DNA of 64,000 nt from the NCBI RefSeq assembly GCF_000802965.1, contig NZ_JSAK01000029.1, positions 26,359-90,358 on the forward strand, read 5' to 3'. The translations under genes and the position numbers were made by a program. How positions within the stretch are numbered: the stretch's first letter is position 1; each line of letters opens with the position of its first letter. Positions 26,252-34,748 of this stretch are shown here, piece after piece. The notes under the pieces are model-generated. The model saw only the letters and a program-made list of their open reading frames with translations. It had not been told where the DNA came from and did no database searches. Origin of the DNA: Pseudomonas fluorescens (GTDB lineage: Bacteria; Pseudomonadota; Gammaproteobacteria; Pseudomonadales; Pseudomonadaceae).

Positions 26252-27079
26252 ATGAGCTACGCCTTTAAGTTGAAAAACGGTGCCACCGCTGTTTTCGACC
26301 CAGAGAGCGCCAAGCTATCCATTACTACGCCCCATGGAGATGTTCAGCATTCCACGCTGGCTCGGGCTGAGGCACGTCTGCTTGATCTGTTGCTGATCGA
26401 ACCCGGCGTGACTAAAACCCGCGAAGAAATCATCGATTACACCTGGAATGACCGCGTCGTCGCTTCCGGCAGTTTGAATCAAGCCGTGTTTTCGCTGAGG
26501 AACATCCTCAACGACAGTCGAGACCATGAGATCGTGATGACGCTCCCTCGCCGAGGGTACTGTTTTAATCGTCATTATCTAATCGATGAACAAACTGAAG
26601 CGCCATTACCCTCGAATCAAATCGAACAGACCGTCGTTCCCGCCGCTGAACCGATGCTCCCCGCCGGCGATGCTGATCTGTCCTCGGCATTGGAGAAAAG
26701 CAAAAAGACCGGCATGGCTACAAAATGTTTGCTGGCGGGTTATGCAATAACCTTGTTGCTATGTGTTTTCACTTTTTCCCGATTCAGCTTCTCATTCGAT
26801 ACACCCACCATCGAAACTTCCAGCACCCAACAGAATGAGATCACGCTGCATGCATTAGGCAACAACGTGGCTGAAGCTCAGTCGCTGAGAGATATTTCCG
26901 CTGAGCAAGCAAAGAAACTGCCGTCACACTTGAAAGGTCAGGTCTGGATTAACCACACCAAGACAAATTACTCCGTCTCTTGCATTCGTCCCGACCTGAG
27001 CACCGCAAACTTAGAGTCAAACAGTCATCAAAATGATCTCGCCATGATGATTCAGCGATGCCTGGAAACAACCTTATGA
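26252..27079 (+). CDS. ToxR/CadC-like membrane-anchored transcriptional regulator
   Basis: A 275-residue protein. Residues about 20-110 form an OmpR-type winged helix (ARAEARLLDLLLIEPG, TREEIIDYTWNDRVV, SGSLNQAVFSLRNIL, LPRRGYCFN). A proline-rich linker leads to one membrane helix (about 157-177, CLLAGYAITLLLCVF), and about 95 residues lie in the periplasm, with a single pair of Cys that could form a disulfide. This is the ToxR/CadC layout: DNA binding in the cytoplasm, sensing outside. GGAGG precedes the ATG. Its stop overlaps the next gene (ATGA), as in toxRS. Targets unknown; the downstream outer-membrane gene is a candidate. Confidence 0.85.
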   Translation: MSYAFKLKNGATAVFDPESAKLSITTPHGDVQHSTLARAEARLLDLLLIEPGVTKTREEIIDYTWNDRVVASGSLNQAVFSLRNILNDSRDHEIVMTLPRRGYCFNRHYLIDEQTEAPLPSNQIEQTVVPAAEPMLPAGDADLSSALEKSKKTGMATKCLLAGYAITLLLCVFTFSRFSFSFDTPTIETSSTQQNEITLHALGNNVAEAQSLRDISAEQAKKLPSHLKGQVWINHTKTNYSVSCIRPDLSTANLESNSHQNDLAMMIQRCLETTL

Positions 27080-27558
27080 AAATAGTTAAATCGCCCATCA
27101 TTCATTGGATAGCACTCGGCGCTGTCAGCCTTCTCTGCATTATTGCGCTGACCTATTCACCTTCTTCCTACAAAGAAAATACCAGTTACCACACGGTAAG
27201 CCGGCAATTGCTCGAAGACCTTAGCGTCCTCAACACAGAGGAATACCTAACTATTGGCCATGGTCGGTTCACACAATCGACACTGGAGAGCATGGACGAA
27301 AAAATTCGCAATGCCACGCTTTCAGCGAATCTCATACAAGAAAGCAAAGATCGTATCCAGATAAAAATCAGTACTGTCAAACTTAGCCAGGACAACGAAT
27401 TGTTTGCCATTGAAAAGACCCCCAATCTTTTCTTCAGGCGTCAATATGTTTTGCAGGAAGGTGCTGTTCTGAATTATCAATTCCTGCCCTCAGCCAATGA
27501 AAACACGCTTTGCTTTTACATTCATGAAGTCAGTCGCTTGCGCTGTATGAACCACTAG
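27076..27558 (+). CDS. Small membrane-anchored periplasmic protein, ToxS-like partner
   Basis: A 160-residue protein with one N-terminal membrane helix (IIHWIALGAVSLLCIIALTY) and a periplasmic domain of about 130 residues rich in beta strands. Its start overlaps the ToxR-like stop by four bases. By position, size and topology it resembles ToxS, which stabilises the periplasmic domain of ToxR, but I cannot see sequence similarity. The domain ends with LCFYIHEVSRLRCM, two Cys close together. Confidence 0.6.
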   Translation: MKIVKSPIIHWIALGAVSLLCIIALTYSPSSYKENTSYHTVSRQLLEDLSVLNTEEYLTIGHGRFTQSTLESMDEKIRNATLSANLIQESKDRIQIKISTVKLSQDNELFAIEKTPNLFFRRQYVLQEGAVLNYQFLPSANENTLCFYIHEVSRLRCMNH

Positions 27559-27612
27559 TCGCTTACGTCCAATAAAAAAATGACAATTAATGACTTGAGC
27601 CTACATTAATTC

Positions 27613-27646
27613 ACTCCAGAATCTGAGCATCCCTGCTCTCTGGAGT
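27613..27646 (+). promoter_or_regulatory. Hairpin sequestering the SD of the 34-aa ORF
   Basis: ACTCCAGA (27613-27620) pairs with TCTGGAGT (27639-27646); inside it GAGCA pairs with TGCTC around TCCC. The right arm contains the GGAG Shine-Dalgarno of the small ORF starting at 27652, so the stem would hide the ribosome site. An 8-bp inverted repeat AATTAATG/CATTAATT (27585-27611) precedes it. Confidence 0.5.
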
Positions 27647-27651
27647 CGATC

Positions 27652-27756
27652 GTGCTTAATCTTCGTCTTGGCAAGTTACCCCTCAAGCATAAGCTCGCGC
27701 TGGGCTTTCTCGCCTACTCGAGTGGCCTGTTGCTTGGCTGGCTTGCAAACCTTTGA
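27652..27756 (+). CDS. Small hydrophobic ORF, 34 residues
   Basis: GTG start at 27652 with GGAG six bases upstream. The product has a basic start (MLNLRLGKLPLKHK) and one membrane-spanning stretch, LALGFLAYSSGLLLGWLA. The ORF lies between the ToxS-like gene and the degenerate receiver gene on the same strand, 36 bases before the latter. Such tiny membrane proteins can be regulators or a translational leader. Reality rests on SD, codon look and topology only. Confidence 0.45.
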   Translation: MLNLRLGKLPLKHKLALGFLAYSSGLLLGWLANL

Positions 27757-27792
27757 TCACTCCATATCCACCACAACTATCTTGGTGAACCT

Positions 27793-28263
27793 ATGGAAAA
27801 CTATCTCATTGCCAACCCGTGGCTTCGTGTATTGATCGTCGATCACGATCAATACACGCGAGTGAAAATCGACAAAACCCTTGCCAGCCTCGGCTATCAC
27901 CGGGTCGCGCCGTTGAGCTCGTTTTGCGAATTAATGACAATTATCGATGGCGCAATGTCGGTTTTCGACCTGCTTATCATCAATGAGGCGGTATTGAAGA
28001 GCGCCGACTCACTGTTCGAGCAAACCATTCGCGACTGTCCGAACATCAGGCACCTGCTGATTTATCAGGAAGGGGACCTGCAACAAACGAGCGCTATCGA
28101 GTTTTCGATGCAATCAACTGACTTTACCCTGCCCCGCATTCCGGACAGGGAATCCATCAGTCAGGTGATGAGCTTCATTGATATGAGCACGTTCGTTAAA
28201 GCGGGTGACGAACACAAATCGAGATTTCGCCATAGCAGCAAATCAGCCTCGTGGCTCATGTAA
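27793..28263 (+). CDS. Degenerate receiver-domain protein
   Basis: A 156-residue protein whose first about 120 residues follow a CheY-like pattern (LRVLIVDHDQYTRVKIDKTL, FDLLIINEAVL, IRHLLIYQE). The phospho-accepting Asp is replaced by Asn in LLIINE, the acidic pair is reduced to Asp-His-Asp and the conserved Lys is not evident, so classical phosphorylation is unlikely. The C-terminal tail is basic and short with no DNA-binding domain. It sits between the ToxRS-like pair and the outer-membrane gene. It could be a phospho-independent adaptor; function unknown. Confidence 0.65.
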   Translation: MENYLIANPWLRVLIVDHDQYTRVKIDKTLASLGYHRVAPLSSFCELMTIIDGAMSVFDLLIINEAVLKSADSLFEQTIRDCPNIRHLLIYQEGDLQQTSAIEFSMQSTDFTLPRIPDRESISQVMSFIDMSTFVKAGDEHKSRFRHSSKSASWLM

Positions 28264-28387
28264 ACCGCTTGCCTGAGCGCGAAAATACACATTTTTGACT
28301 TTGATTTACTTCTCGGCGGCAAGAGTATCCCCGACTGCAAAACCACTTCGACCATTTGGAAAAACCGTTAACAAGGAAAGCTTTGCA

Positions 28388-28888
28388 ATGCTGCTCAAAA
28401 ACCTCGCAATCATATCGTTCGCTTCATTGCTTTCATTCAAGGCCATCGCCGACGACAAGGGCCTTTATGTAGGCGCCGGTGTATCCAGCGTTGAAACCGA
28501 TAAAAAGACGCTGAGCGATAACGAGATGGGCTACAAGGTTTATACGGGATACCGCATGAATGATTATTTCGCTTTCGAAGGCGCAATCATCGACCTGGGA
28601 GACTTCAAGGATAACAATCTGAAATTCGAAGGCAGATCCGCACAATTGGCAACCCATATCGGATTTCCCATCGGACAACGCATCCGATTGTTTGGCAGCC
28701 TGGGTGCCCATGCGTGGGACGCGGACGGTAATGTTGAAAAGGACGACACCGGCGTTGATCTGACCTACGGCGCCGGCGTCGAAATGGATGTTTTCCGTAA
28801 TTTTGGCTTACGCGCTGAATATGAAGTTCTGGAAGTCGGAAAAATAGACATCAATCAAACAACGGCTTCTGCTTATTTGCGTTTCTAA
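28388..28888 (+). CDS. Small outer-membrane beta-barrel protein
   Basis: A 166-residue protein with a Sec signal (MLLKNLAIISFASLLSFKAIADD) and a mature part of alternating strands of the OmpX/OmpA-like barrel class (GLYVGAGVSSVE, GYKVYTGYRMNDYFAFEG, ending with aromatic SAYLRF as barrel proteins do). AAGGA precedes the ATG at 28388. Its place after the ToxR-like regulator recalls ToxR control of porins, which is an inference. Confidence 0.8.
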   Translation: MLLKNLAIISFASLLSFKAIADDKGLYVGAGVSSVETDKKTLSDNEMGYKVYTGYRMNDYFAFEGAIIDLGDFKDNNLKFEGRSAQLATHIGFPIGQRIRLFGSLGAHAWDADGNVEKDDTGVDLTYGAGVEMDVFRNFGLRAEYEVLEVGKIDINQTTASAYLRF

Positions 28889-28898
28889 TCAATCTGCC

Positions 28899-28925
28899 AG
28901 AGAGCGGTCCACATGATCGCTCTCT
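28899..28925 (+). terminator. Hairpin after the outer-membrane gene
   Basis: AGAGAGCG pairs with CGCTCTCT around an 11-base loop, right after the stop codon. There is no real T-run, so termination would be weak. Confidence 0.5.
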
Positions 28926-28948
28926 CACTTCTCTAGCGAATAAGCTTT

Positions 28949-29901
28949 ATGAGCGTTCAGCGTCCTGACGAATTTTTTCACATAAACTCAGCATACCCCG
29001 AAAGACCGAGCAACTTTTCAAGCGCATGGGATATTGATTTCCAGCCTTTAGAAAAAGAAGCGCGCATCCTCCAGTACAAGTTGATACAGGGTCCCAGACT
29101 TCAGCACAGCCGACTTGAGTTTGACTCGCCTGTCAATGTCGTCAGCGCCGTTCCAAAAGGGCTGATGACATTTGCCATTTCACAGTCGCCGGTTGGACGC
29201 CCTACCTGGAACAATCAAAAACTGCTTCCAAACGAAATCGTCGTTTTGAACAGCGACGAACCTGTGCACTTCATCTGCGAACCGAACGAAGTTCTTTTCA
29301 CCATCACCACCACGCTAGAACACTATGAACAGTGCCGCGAAAAACACTCAACCATTGATGTGCTTGCGAGTCGAAAAAAACATCGTTTCCAGACCGATAA
29401 ATTTCAGCTCATGCAGTCTGCCATTCAAGCGATAAGCGCCTCTTGCGCCCAAGGCAACGAATACTCCGGCATTCCACACAACGACTTCGCCAACTCAAAT
29501 ACAGAAAACAGTTTGCTTGGCTCTCTACTGCAAATCCTGACACCCGACAGCAATAGCGCCCGTGAAACTCCGAAACGCAGACAAATCGCCAGGAAAGCCA
29601 TTGAGTACATTCACGAGAACATCTCCCAACCGTTCAACATGAACACCCTCGTTGACCAACTGGAAACCACACACCGCACCTTGCATCTGGGTTTCATAGA
29701 AACGTTCGGGACTTCACCGATTGCCTACCTCAAAAACCTGAGGCTCTCAACGCTCGCCGCGACCTGATCAAGAAGACCTGGCCAACCGTGACTGAAACCG
29801 CCATGCATTGGAACTTCCACCATTTAGGGCGCTTCTCCAGGGATTATCAGGCTGCTTATGGTGAGTCACCGTCAGCGACAGTGAGGCGCAATTTTGGCTA
29901 G
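28949..29901 (+). pseudogene. AraC-family regulator split by a 2-bp frameshift
   Basis: The intact frame from 28949 encodes an N-terminal sensor region and the first HTH (FNMNTLVDQLETTHRTLHLGF) and breaks off at 29767 after LKNLRL. Removing two bases from the CTCT tract at 29744-29748 restores NARRDLIKKTW and the second AraC helix (TETAMHWNFHHLGRFSRDYQ), ending at 29899-29901 for a 316-residue protein. The defect looks like a dinucleotide duplication; a sequencing error or phase variation is also possible. The first product would lack the second DNA-contact helix. GC is low, as in the block upstream. Confidence 0.8.
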
Positions 29902-30280
29902 CCACCAGCGGGCTGCCGACGGTATCCGTTGGCACGCCCCATCTCGCCGGCGAGCTGCGCTAAGAGACTGCGCCTATCAGAAACAAATACTGCGGCTATT
30001 AGCTGACTACCCGATAGCGGTCTAGCCTTATCTAGCGTCGGCGTAGTCTGGCCGGCACAGACCTGATGTGAAGATAAGAATGAGTCAGAAAACTGACCAG
30101 GCATAAGGTGGGTCGTCGTATTGGCAACGTGGTTGCCACTGTCAGCAAAGCCCACGTGGCCACAACGATCAACTGATCGAGAAATTGGTCCAGCAGCCTG
30201 AGTCATTGATTTCGCTCGCTCTTCCCGTGCCCGAATCCGGGCCGGGTGGCTGAATGAACTCGACCAAAGGTAGCTCACAC
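29902..30280. other. Intergenic region before katG
   Basis: About 380 bases without a credible gene. The katG promoter should be in the last part. One perfect short palindrome is seen, GGCAAC/GTTGCC at 30123-30137. I could not identify a convincing OxyR operator by eye. Confidence 0.4.
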
Positions 30281-32539
30281 ATGGCAAACGAATCGAAATG
30301 TCCCTTCAATCACGCCGCCGGCGGTGGCACAACAAACCGCGACTGGTGGCCGAATCAACTGAATCTGAAGATCCTGCATCAGCACTCGTCCTTGTCAGAC
30401 CCCATGGACGAAGGCTTCAACTATGCAGAGGCTTATAAGAAGCTGGACTTTGCTGCCGTCAAAAGCGACCTGAACGCGCTGATGACGCAGTCGCAAGACT
30501 GGTGGCCAGCGGACTTTGGCCATTACGGGCCGCTCTTTGTTCGCATGGCCTGGCACGCCGCAGGCACCTACCGCACCGGGGACGGACGCGGCGGCGCCGG
30601 TACTGGCCAGCAACGCTTTGCACCGCTAAACAGTTGGCCGGACAACGTCAGCCTCGACAAGGCACGCCGGTTGCTGTGGCCGATCAAACAAAAGTATGGC
30701 AACAACATTTCCTGGGCTGACCTGATTGTGCTCACCGGCAACGTCGCGCTGGAGTCCATGGGCTTCAAGACCTTCGGTTTTTCCGGTGGTCGCCCGGATG
30801 TCTGGGAACCGGATGAAGACGTGTATTGGGGCACTGAAAAAAAATGGCTGGCTGGAGATTCACGCTACGGCAAAGACGACAACGGGCCCGCTCAAGCGCC
30901 CGGCGATGTTCCACTGGTTGCTGAACCCGGGAGGAATGAGGACAGCCGTACCGAAGACGGTCGCATCCTTGAAAACCCCCTCGCCGCCGTTCAAATGGGC
31001 CTGATCTATGTGAATCCGGAAGGTCCCGAAGGCACCCCCGACCCGGTCGCTGCCGGGATAGACATCCGCGAAACCTTCGGTCGCATGGCGATGAACGACG
31101 AAGAAACCGTGGCGCTGATTGCCGGCGGCCACGCCTTCGGCAAAACCCACGGCGCCGGTCCTGCCGACAATGTGGGTGCCGAGCCTGAAGCGGCCGGTCT
31201 GGAACTACAGGGGTTGGGCTGGAAAAACAGCTTCGGCACTGGCAAAGGCCCGGACACCATCACCAGCGGCCTGGAAGTCACCTGGACCACAACACCCACC
31301 AAATGGAGCAATAACTTCCTGGAGAACGTGTTCGGTTTCGAATGGGAACTGTCGAAAAGCCCGGCGGGCGCCCACCAGTGGGTGCCAAAAAACGGCGCTG
31401 GGGCCGGCATCATTCCGGATGCTCATGACCCGTCGAAACGCCGTAACCCGACCATGCTTACCACTGACCTGGCCCTGCGCTTCGACCCGATCTACGAACC
31501 GATTTCCCGGCGTTTCCTGGAAAATCCCGACCAGTTGGCCGACGCCTTCGCCCGCGCCTGGTACAAGCTGATCCACCGTGACATGGGGCCGCTCTCGCGT
31601 TACCTCGGCCCGGAAAACCCAAGCGAAGTGTTGCTGTGGCAAGACCCGATCCCCGCGGTCGACCATGCCCTGGTCAACGACAGCGACGTCGCGGCGCTCA
31701 AGAGCAAACTGCTGGCCTCGGGTCTGTCGATCCCTGAGCTTGTCTCTACCGCATGGGCGGCAGCTTCGACGTTCCGCGGTTCAGACAAACGCGGCGGCGC
31801 CAACGGTGGGCGGCTGCGTCTGGCGCCGCAGAAGTCCTGGCAGGCCAACCAGCCTGAGCAACTGGCGAACGTGTTGGCGAAACTCGAGAGCATCCAGAAC
31901 GAGTTCAACACCGGCGGCAAGAAAATCTCGTTGGCGGACCTGATCGTGCTGGCTGGGAGTGCCGGCGTCGAACAGGCAGCGAAAAACGCCGGGCACACCG
32001 TCACGGTGCCGTTCACGCCGGGGCGGATGGACGCTTCCCAGGAGCAGACGGACGTCGATTCCTTCGGTTTCCTCGAACCGATTGCCGATGGTTTCCGTAA
32101 CTACCTCAAAGGCCGGTACACCGTTTCAGCCGAAGCACTGCTGATCGACAAAGCGCAATTGCTGACGCTCTCCGCACCTGAAATGACCGCACTCATTGGC
32201 GGTCTGCGCGTGCTTAACACCAACGTCGGGAAAACCGCCCACGGCGTCTTCACGAGTCGGCCAGAGGCGTTGACCAACGACTTCTTCACCAACCTGCTGG
32301 ACATGGGCGTGGAATGGAAACCGGTGTCGGAGGCCAATGAGGAGTTCGAAGGCCGTGATCGCAAAACCGGCCAGCCGAAGTGGAAAGCTACCCGTGTCGA
32401 CCTGGTCTTCGGTTCCAACGCGCAGTTGCGGGCGTTGGCCGAAGTCTATGCAAGCGCTGGCGGGCAGGAGAAATTGGTCAAAGACTTCGTGGCGGCGTGG
32501 ACCAAGGTGATGAACCTGGATCGCTTCGAACTGAAGTGA
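30281..32539 (+). CDS. katG: Catalase-peroxidase KatG
   Basis: A 752-residue bifunctional heme enzyme that breaks down hydrogen peroxide and oxidises small substrates. The distal active site is Arg88-Trp91-His92 (VRMAWHAAGTYRTGDGRGG region), the proximal heme ligand His284 in GGHAFGKTHG, and the Met-Tyr-Trp adduct partners are Trp91, Tyr243 (LIYVNPEGPEG) and Met269. The C-terminal, catalytically silent half (from about residue 430) is complete. ATG at 30281 follows AAGG. Cytoplasmic. A hairpin terminator follows. Confidence 0.97.
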   Translation: MANESKCPFNHAAGGGTTNRDWWPNQLNLKILHQHSSLSDPMDEGFNYAEAYKKLDFAAVKSDLNALMTQSQDWWPADFGHYGPLFVRMAWHAAGTYRTGDGRGGAGTGQQRFAPLNSWPDNVSLDKARRLLWPIKQKYGNNISWADLIVLTGNVALESMGFKTFGFSGGRPDVWEPDEDVYWGTEKKWLAGDSRYGKDDNGPAQAPGDVPLVAEPGRNEDSRTEDGRILENPLAAVQMGLIYVNPEGPEGTPDPVAAGIDIRETFGRMAMNDEETVALIAGGHAFGKTHGAGPADNVGAEPEAAGLELQGLGWKNSFGTGKGPDTITSGLEVTWTTTPTKWSNNFLENVFGFEWELSKSPAGAHQWVPKNGAGAGIIPDAHDPSKRRNPTMLTTDLALRFDPIYEPISRRFLENPDQLADAFARAWYKLIHRDMGPLSRYLGPENPSEVLLWQDPIPAVDHALVNDSDVAALKSKLLASGLSIPELVSTAWAAASTFRGSDKRGGANGGRLRLAPQKSWQANQPEQLANVLAKLESIQNEFNTGGKKISLADLIVLAGSAGVEQAAKNAGHTVTVPFTPGRMDASQEQTDVDSFGFLEPIADGFRNYLKGRYTVSAEALLIDKAQLLTLSAPEMTALIGGLRVLNTNVGKTAHGVFTSRPEALTNDFFTNLLDMGVEWKPVSEANEEFEGRDRKTGQPKWKATRVDLVFGSNAQLRALAEVYASAGGQEKLVKDFVAAWTKVMNLDRFELK

Positions 32540-32560
32540 AACCCGGGTGCGGCGATTGAC

Positions 32561-32585
32561 CAAGGGCGGCGCAATGCCGCCCTTG
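32561..32585 (+). terminator. Rho-independent-like terminator of katG
   Basis: CAAGGGCGGC pairs perfectly with GCCGCCCTTG around GCAAT, followed by TTGCTTCG; a strong GC stem but a short T stretch. Confidence 0.75.
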
Positions 32586-32701
32586 TTGCTTCGATTGTTA
32601 AAAATCCTGGGACGACGACGTCTATTGATGCACCTCACGACCCAGGCTTCGTGCGAAAATCCCTGCCATCCTTTCAAGCACTGACAAGCCGAGTAGAAAA
32701 A

Positions 32702-32860
32702 ATGAATCGCCAGAAAAAACTACAACAGTTGTTCAAGGAAAAAGCCAAAAAGGCCAGCGCCAAACTGGCACCGAAAAAGCCTAAATACATCAGTAAAGCG
32801 GACCGAGCGAAATTGGCTGCCGAAGCCGGCCCGGACGAGATCATTTCCCCCGAGAGCTGA
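32702..32860 (+). CDS. DUF2986 small basic protein
   Basis: A 52-residue lysine-rich protein (MNRQKKLQQLFKEKAKK, then KPKYISKADRAKLAAE), the pattern of the DUF2986 family found across gamma-proteobacteria. Charge suggests nucleic-acid or ribosome contact, but function is unknown. The reading frame extends upstream without SD; the ATG at 32702 gives the family start. Convergent with the AraC regulator. Confidence 0.7.
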   Translation: MNRQKKLQQLFKEKAKKASAKLAPKKPKYISKADRAKLAAEAGPDEIISPES

Positions 32861-32897
32861 TCCGAAAGCCGCACGTGTTTTTACCCGGACTATCTGC

Positions 32898-33710
32898 TCA
32901 CCCCCTCCACTCTCGCGGACTGACACCGGTCTTGCGTCGAAATGCCCGAGCCAGCGCCGAAGGACTTTCGTAGCCCACTTCTTCGGCGATCAGGGCGATG
33001 GGTTTGCCCTCGCGCAGACGCTTCTGCGCCAGGCTGATACGCCAACTCACCAGATAATCCACGGGTGACTGCCCGACCACGCGCTTGAAGTGTTCGGCGA
33101 AACTGGCCCGCGACATATGGGCCAATTCCGACAACTGCGCCACGCTCCAGGCCTTGCCGGGGGTTTCGTGCATAAGGTTCAAGGGCCGGGCGAGGCGTGA
33201 ATCGGCGAGACCGGCCATCATCCCCGGTTGCTGACTTCGACTGCTGAGGATATGCCGCAGCAACAGGATCACCACCAGTTCGAACAGTCGATCCATCACC
33301 GCTTCACGCCCACAGGTGCCATCGAAAGCCTCGCTGAACAGCCATTCCAGCGTGCTGCCCAAGGTCGGGATTTCCTCGAGTTTCAGCACCAGGTAGTCCG
33401 GCAACGCCGCCGCCAAGGCATTGCTTGAGCCGCCGTCGAATGTCAGCGAGGCGCAGACCAACTGCGTGTCGGCGTCTTCCGCAGACGACAGGCGGTGACG
33501 ATACGGCCGTGGGAAAAAGATCAGTGTCGGCTCGGTGATCAGCAGTTCACGTTCATCGGCCAGTTTCAGCAACAGTTCTCCACCCTGAAGCAGGTGCAGA
33601 TGCCCGCACGTCTGGCTGCCATCGAAAGCCGTGATGCCGCAAAAGGTACCGCTGTGGAAAGTGCCGGCGTTGACGCCGAAATGTGCAAGCAGCGTAGACA
33701 AGCGATCCAT
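32898..33710 (-). CDS. AraC-family regulator with N-terminal cupin
   Basis: A 270-residue protein. Residues 10-150 form a cupin-type ligand domain of the AraC_N/Cupin_6 kind (FHSGTFCGITAF, HLHLLQGGELLL, IFFPRPYRHRL), residues 170-270 the double HTH (VAQLSELAHMSRASFAEHF, IALIAEEVGYESPSALARAF, GVSPREW). It is divergent from the AhpD-like/glutaredoxin pair across 134 bases and is their likely regulator. Confidence 0.88.
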   Translation of the reverse strand: MDRLSTLLAHFGVNAGTFHSGTFCGITAFDGSQTCGHLHLLQGGELLLKLADERELLITEPTLIFFPRPYRHRLSSAEDADTQLVCASLTFDGGSSNALAAALPDYLVLKLEEIPTLGSTLEWLFSEAFDGTCGREAVMDRLFELVVILLLRHILSSRSQQPGMMAGLADSRLARPLNLMHETPGKAWSVAQLSELAHMSRASFAEHFKRVVGQSPVDYLVSWRISLAQKRLREGKPIALIAEEVGYESPSALARAFRRKTGVSPREWRG

Positions 33711-33844
33711 GGAAAGTACCCCGAGAGCAGTTCTGGACGATCTGTCGCATATCGTCGACGATTTGCACCCAATAGACCAGAGCCAATCACTAGCATGAAC
33801 TCCGTACCCAGCGCCTGTCGCGCTTCAATCCTCGGAGAATCAAC

Positions 33845-34363
33845 ATGACCCGTATTAGCCCTGTCAGCCTCGAACACGCCACCGACACCACCCGCCCGCT
33901 GCTGGAAGGCGTGCAGAAGAAAATCGGTTTCCTGCCCAACGTCTTCCGCGTGTTGGCCCAAGCTCCCGCCGTGTTGGCTTCCTACCTACAAAACTCGGCG
34001 GCGCTGGGCAAGACGTCCTTGAGCGCTACGGAGAAGGAAGCGATTTTCCTCGCCACTTCACAGGTTAACGGCTGCGACTACTGCCTGGCGGCGCACACGC
34101 TGTTCGCTGGCAAGGCCGGGCTCTCCGGCCAGGAGATCCTCAGCGCCCGGGAAGGCAAGCTAGACAGCTACGCCTTGCTCGCCCGGCAGATCACCGAAAG
34201 CCGAGGCCACCTGAGTAGCGAGCAAATCGCCGCGGCCCGCGCTTCCGGGATCAATGACGCGAAGATCATCGAAGTGATCGCCCACGTGGCTTCGCAAACG
34301 CTGACCAACTACCTGAACAACGTCGCCCTGACCGATATCGACTTCCCGGCGATCGATGCCTGA
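33845..34363 (+). CDS. AhpD-like/peroxidase-related carboxymuconolactone decarboxylase-family protein
   Basis: A 172-residue all-alpha protein with the redox motif NGCDYCLAAHT, i.e. CxxC followed by His, as in AhpD. Such proteins can relay electrons to peroxiredoxins or reduce organic peroxides. It is followed by glutaredoxin 25 bases later, and an AraC regulator is divergent, giving a small thiol-redox module next to katG. Confidence 0.85.
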   Translation: MTRISPVSLEHATDTTRPLLEGVQKKIGFLPNVFRVLAQAPAVLASYLQNSAALGKTSLSATEKEAIFLATSQVNGCDYCLAAHTLFAGKAGLSGQEILSAREGKLDSYALLARQITESRGHLSSEQIAAARASGINDAKIIEVIAHVASQTLTNYLNNVALTDIDFPAIDA

Positions 34364-34388
34364 GCCACTCATAAGCGGAGGACTGACC

Positions 34389-34640
34389 ATGAACACCGTG
34401 ACCCTGTACACCACCGACACCTGCCCTTACTGCCGCAGCGCCAAATCACTGCTGGCGAGCAAAGGCATCACGATGCAGGAAATCAATATTCAGACCCAGC
34501 CGGGCAAACTCGAAGAAATGCTCAGCCGCAGCGGTCGACGCAGCGTGCCGCAGATTTTCATCGGCGACATGCATATCGGCGGTTTCGACGACCTCGCCAA
34601 ACTGGATCGCCAGGGCGGGTTGATGTCGATGCTGGCGTGA
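34389..34640 (+). CDS. grxC: Glutaredoxin 3 type
   Basis: An 83-residue dithiol glutaredoxin with the CPYC active site at residues 12-15, the cis-Pro in RRSVPQIFIG and the glutathione-site GGFDDL. It reduces disulfides with glutathione in the cytoplasm. ATG at 34389 has GGAGG upstream. The symbol is by similarity in size and motif; a second grxC may exist elsewhere. Confidence 0.85.
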   Translation: MNTVTLYTTDTCPYCRSAKSLLASKGITMQEINIQTQPGKLEEMLSRSGRRSVPQIFIGDMHIGGFDDLAKLDRQGGLMSMLA

Positions 34641-34643
34641 GTC

Positions 34644-34723
34644 TGTAGGAGCTGCCGCAGGCTGCGATCTTTTGATTTTGCTTTCAAAGATCAAAAGATC
34701 GCAGCCTGCGGCAGCTCCTACAG
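34644..34723. repeat. REPIN / bidirectional terminator
   Basis: An almost perfect inverted repeat (TGTAGGAGCTGCCGCAGGCT and its complement, with GATCTTTTGAT arms) between the convergent glutaredoxin and tctA genes. Confidence 0.9.
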
Positions 34724-34748
34724 GGGTTGCGCGCAATTGGCGGACATC

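Noticed and set aside
29902..30280. OxyR site upstream of katG
   Set aside because: ATAG/CTAT-like pieces are present but not with the expected spacing, so I do not claim it.
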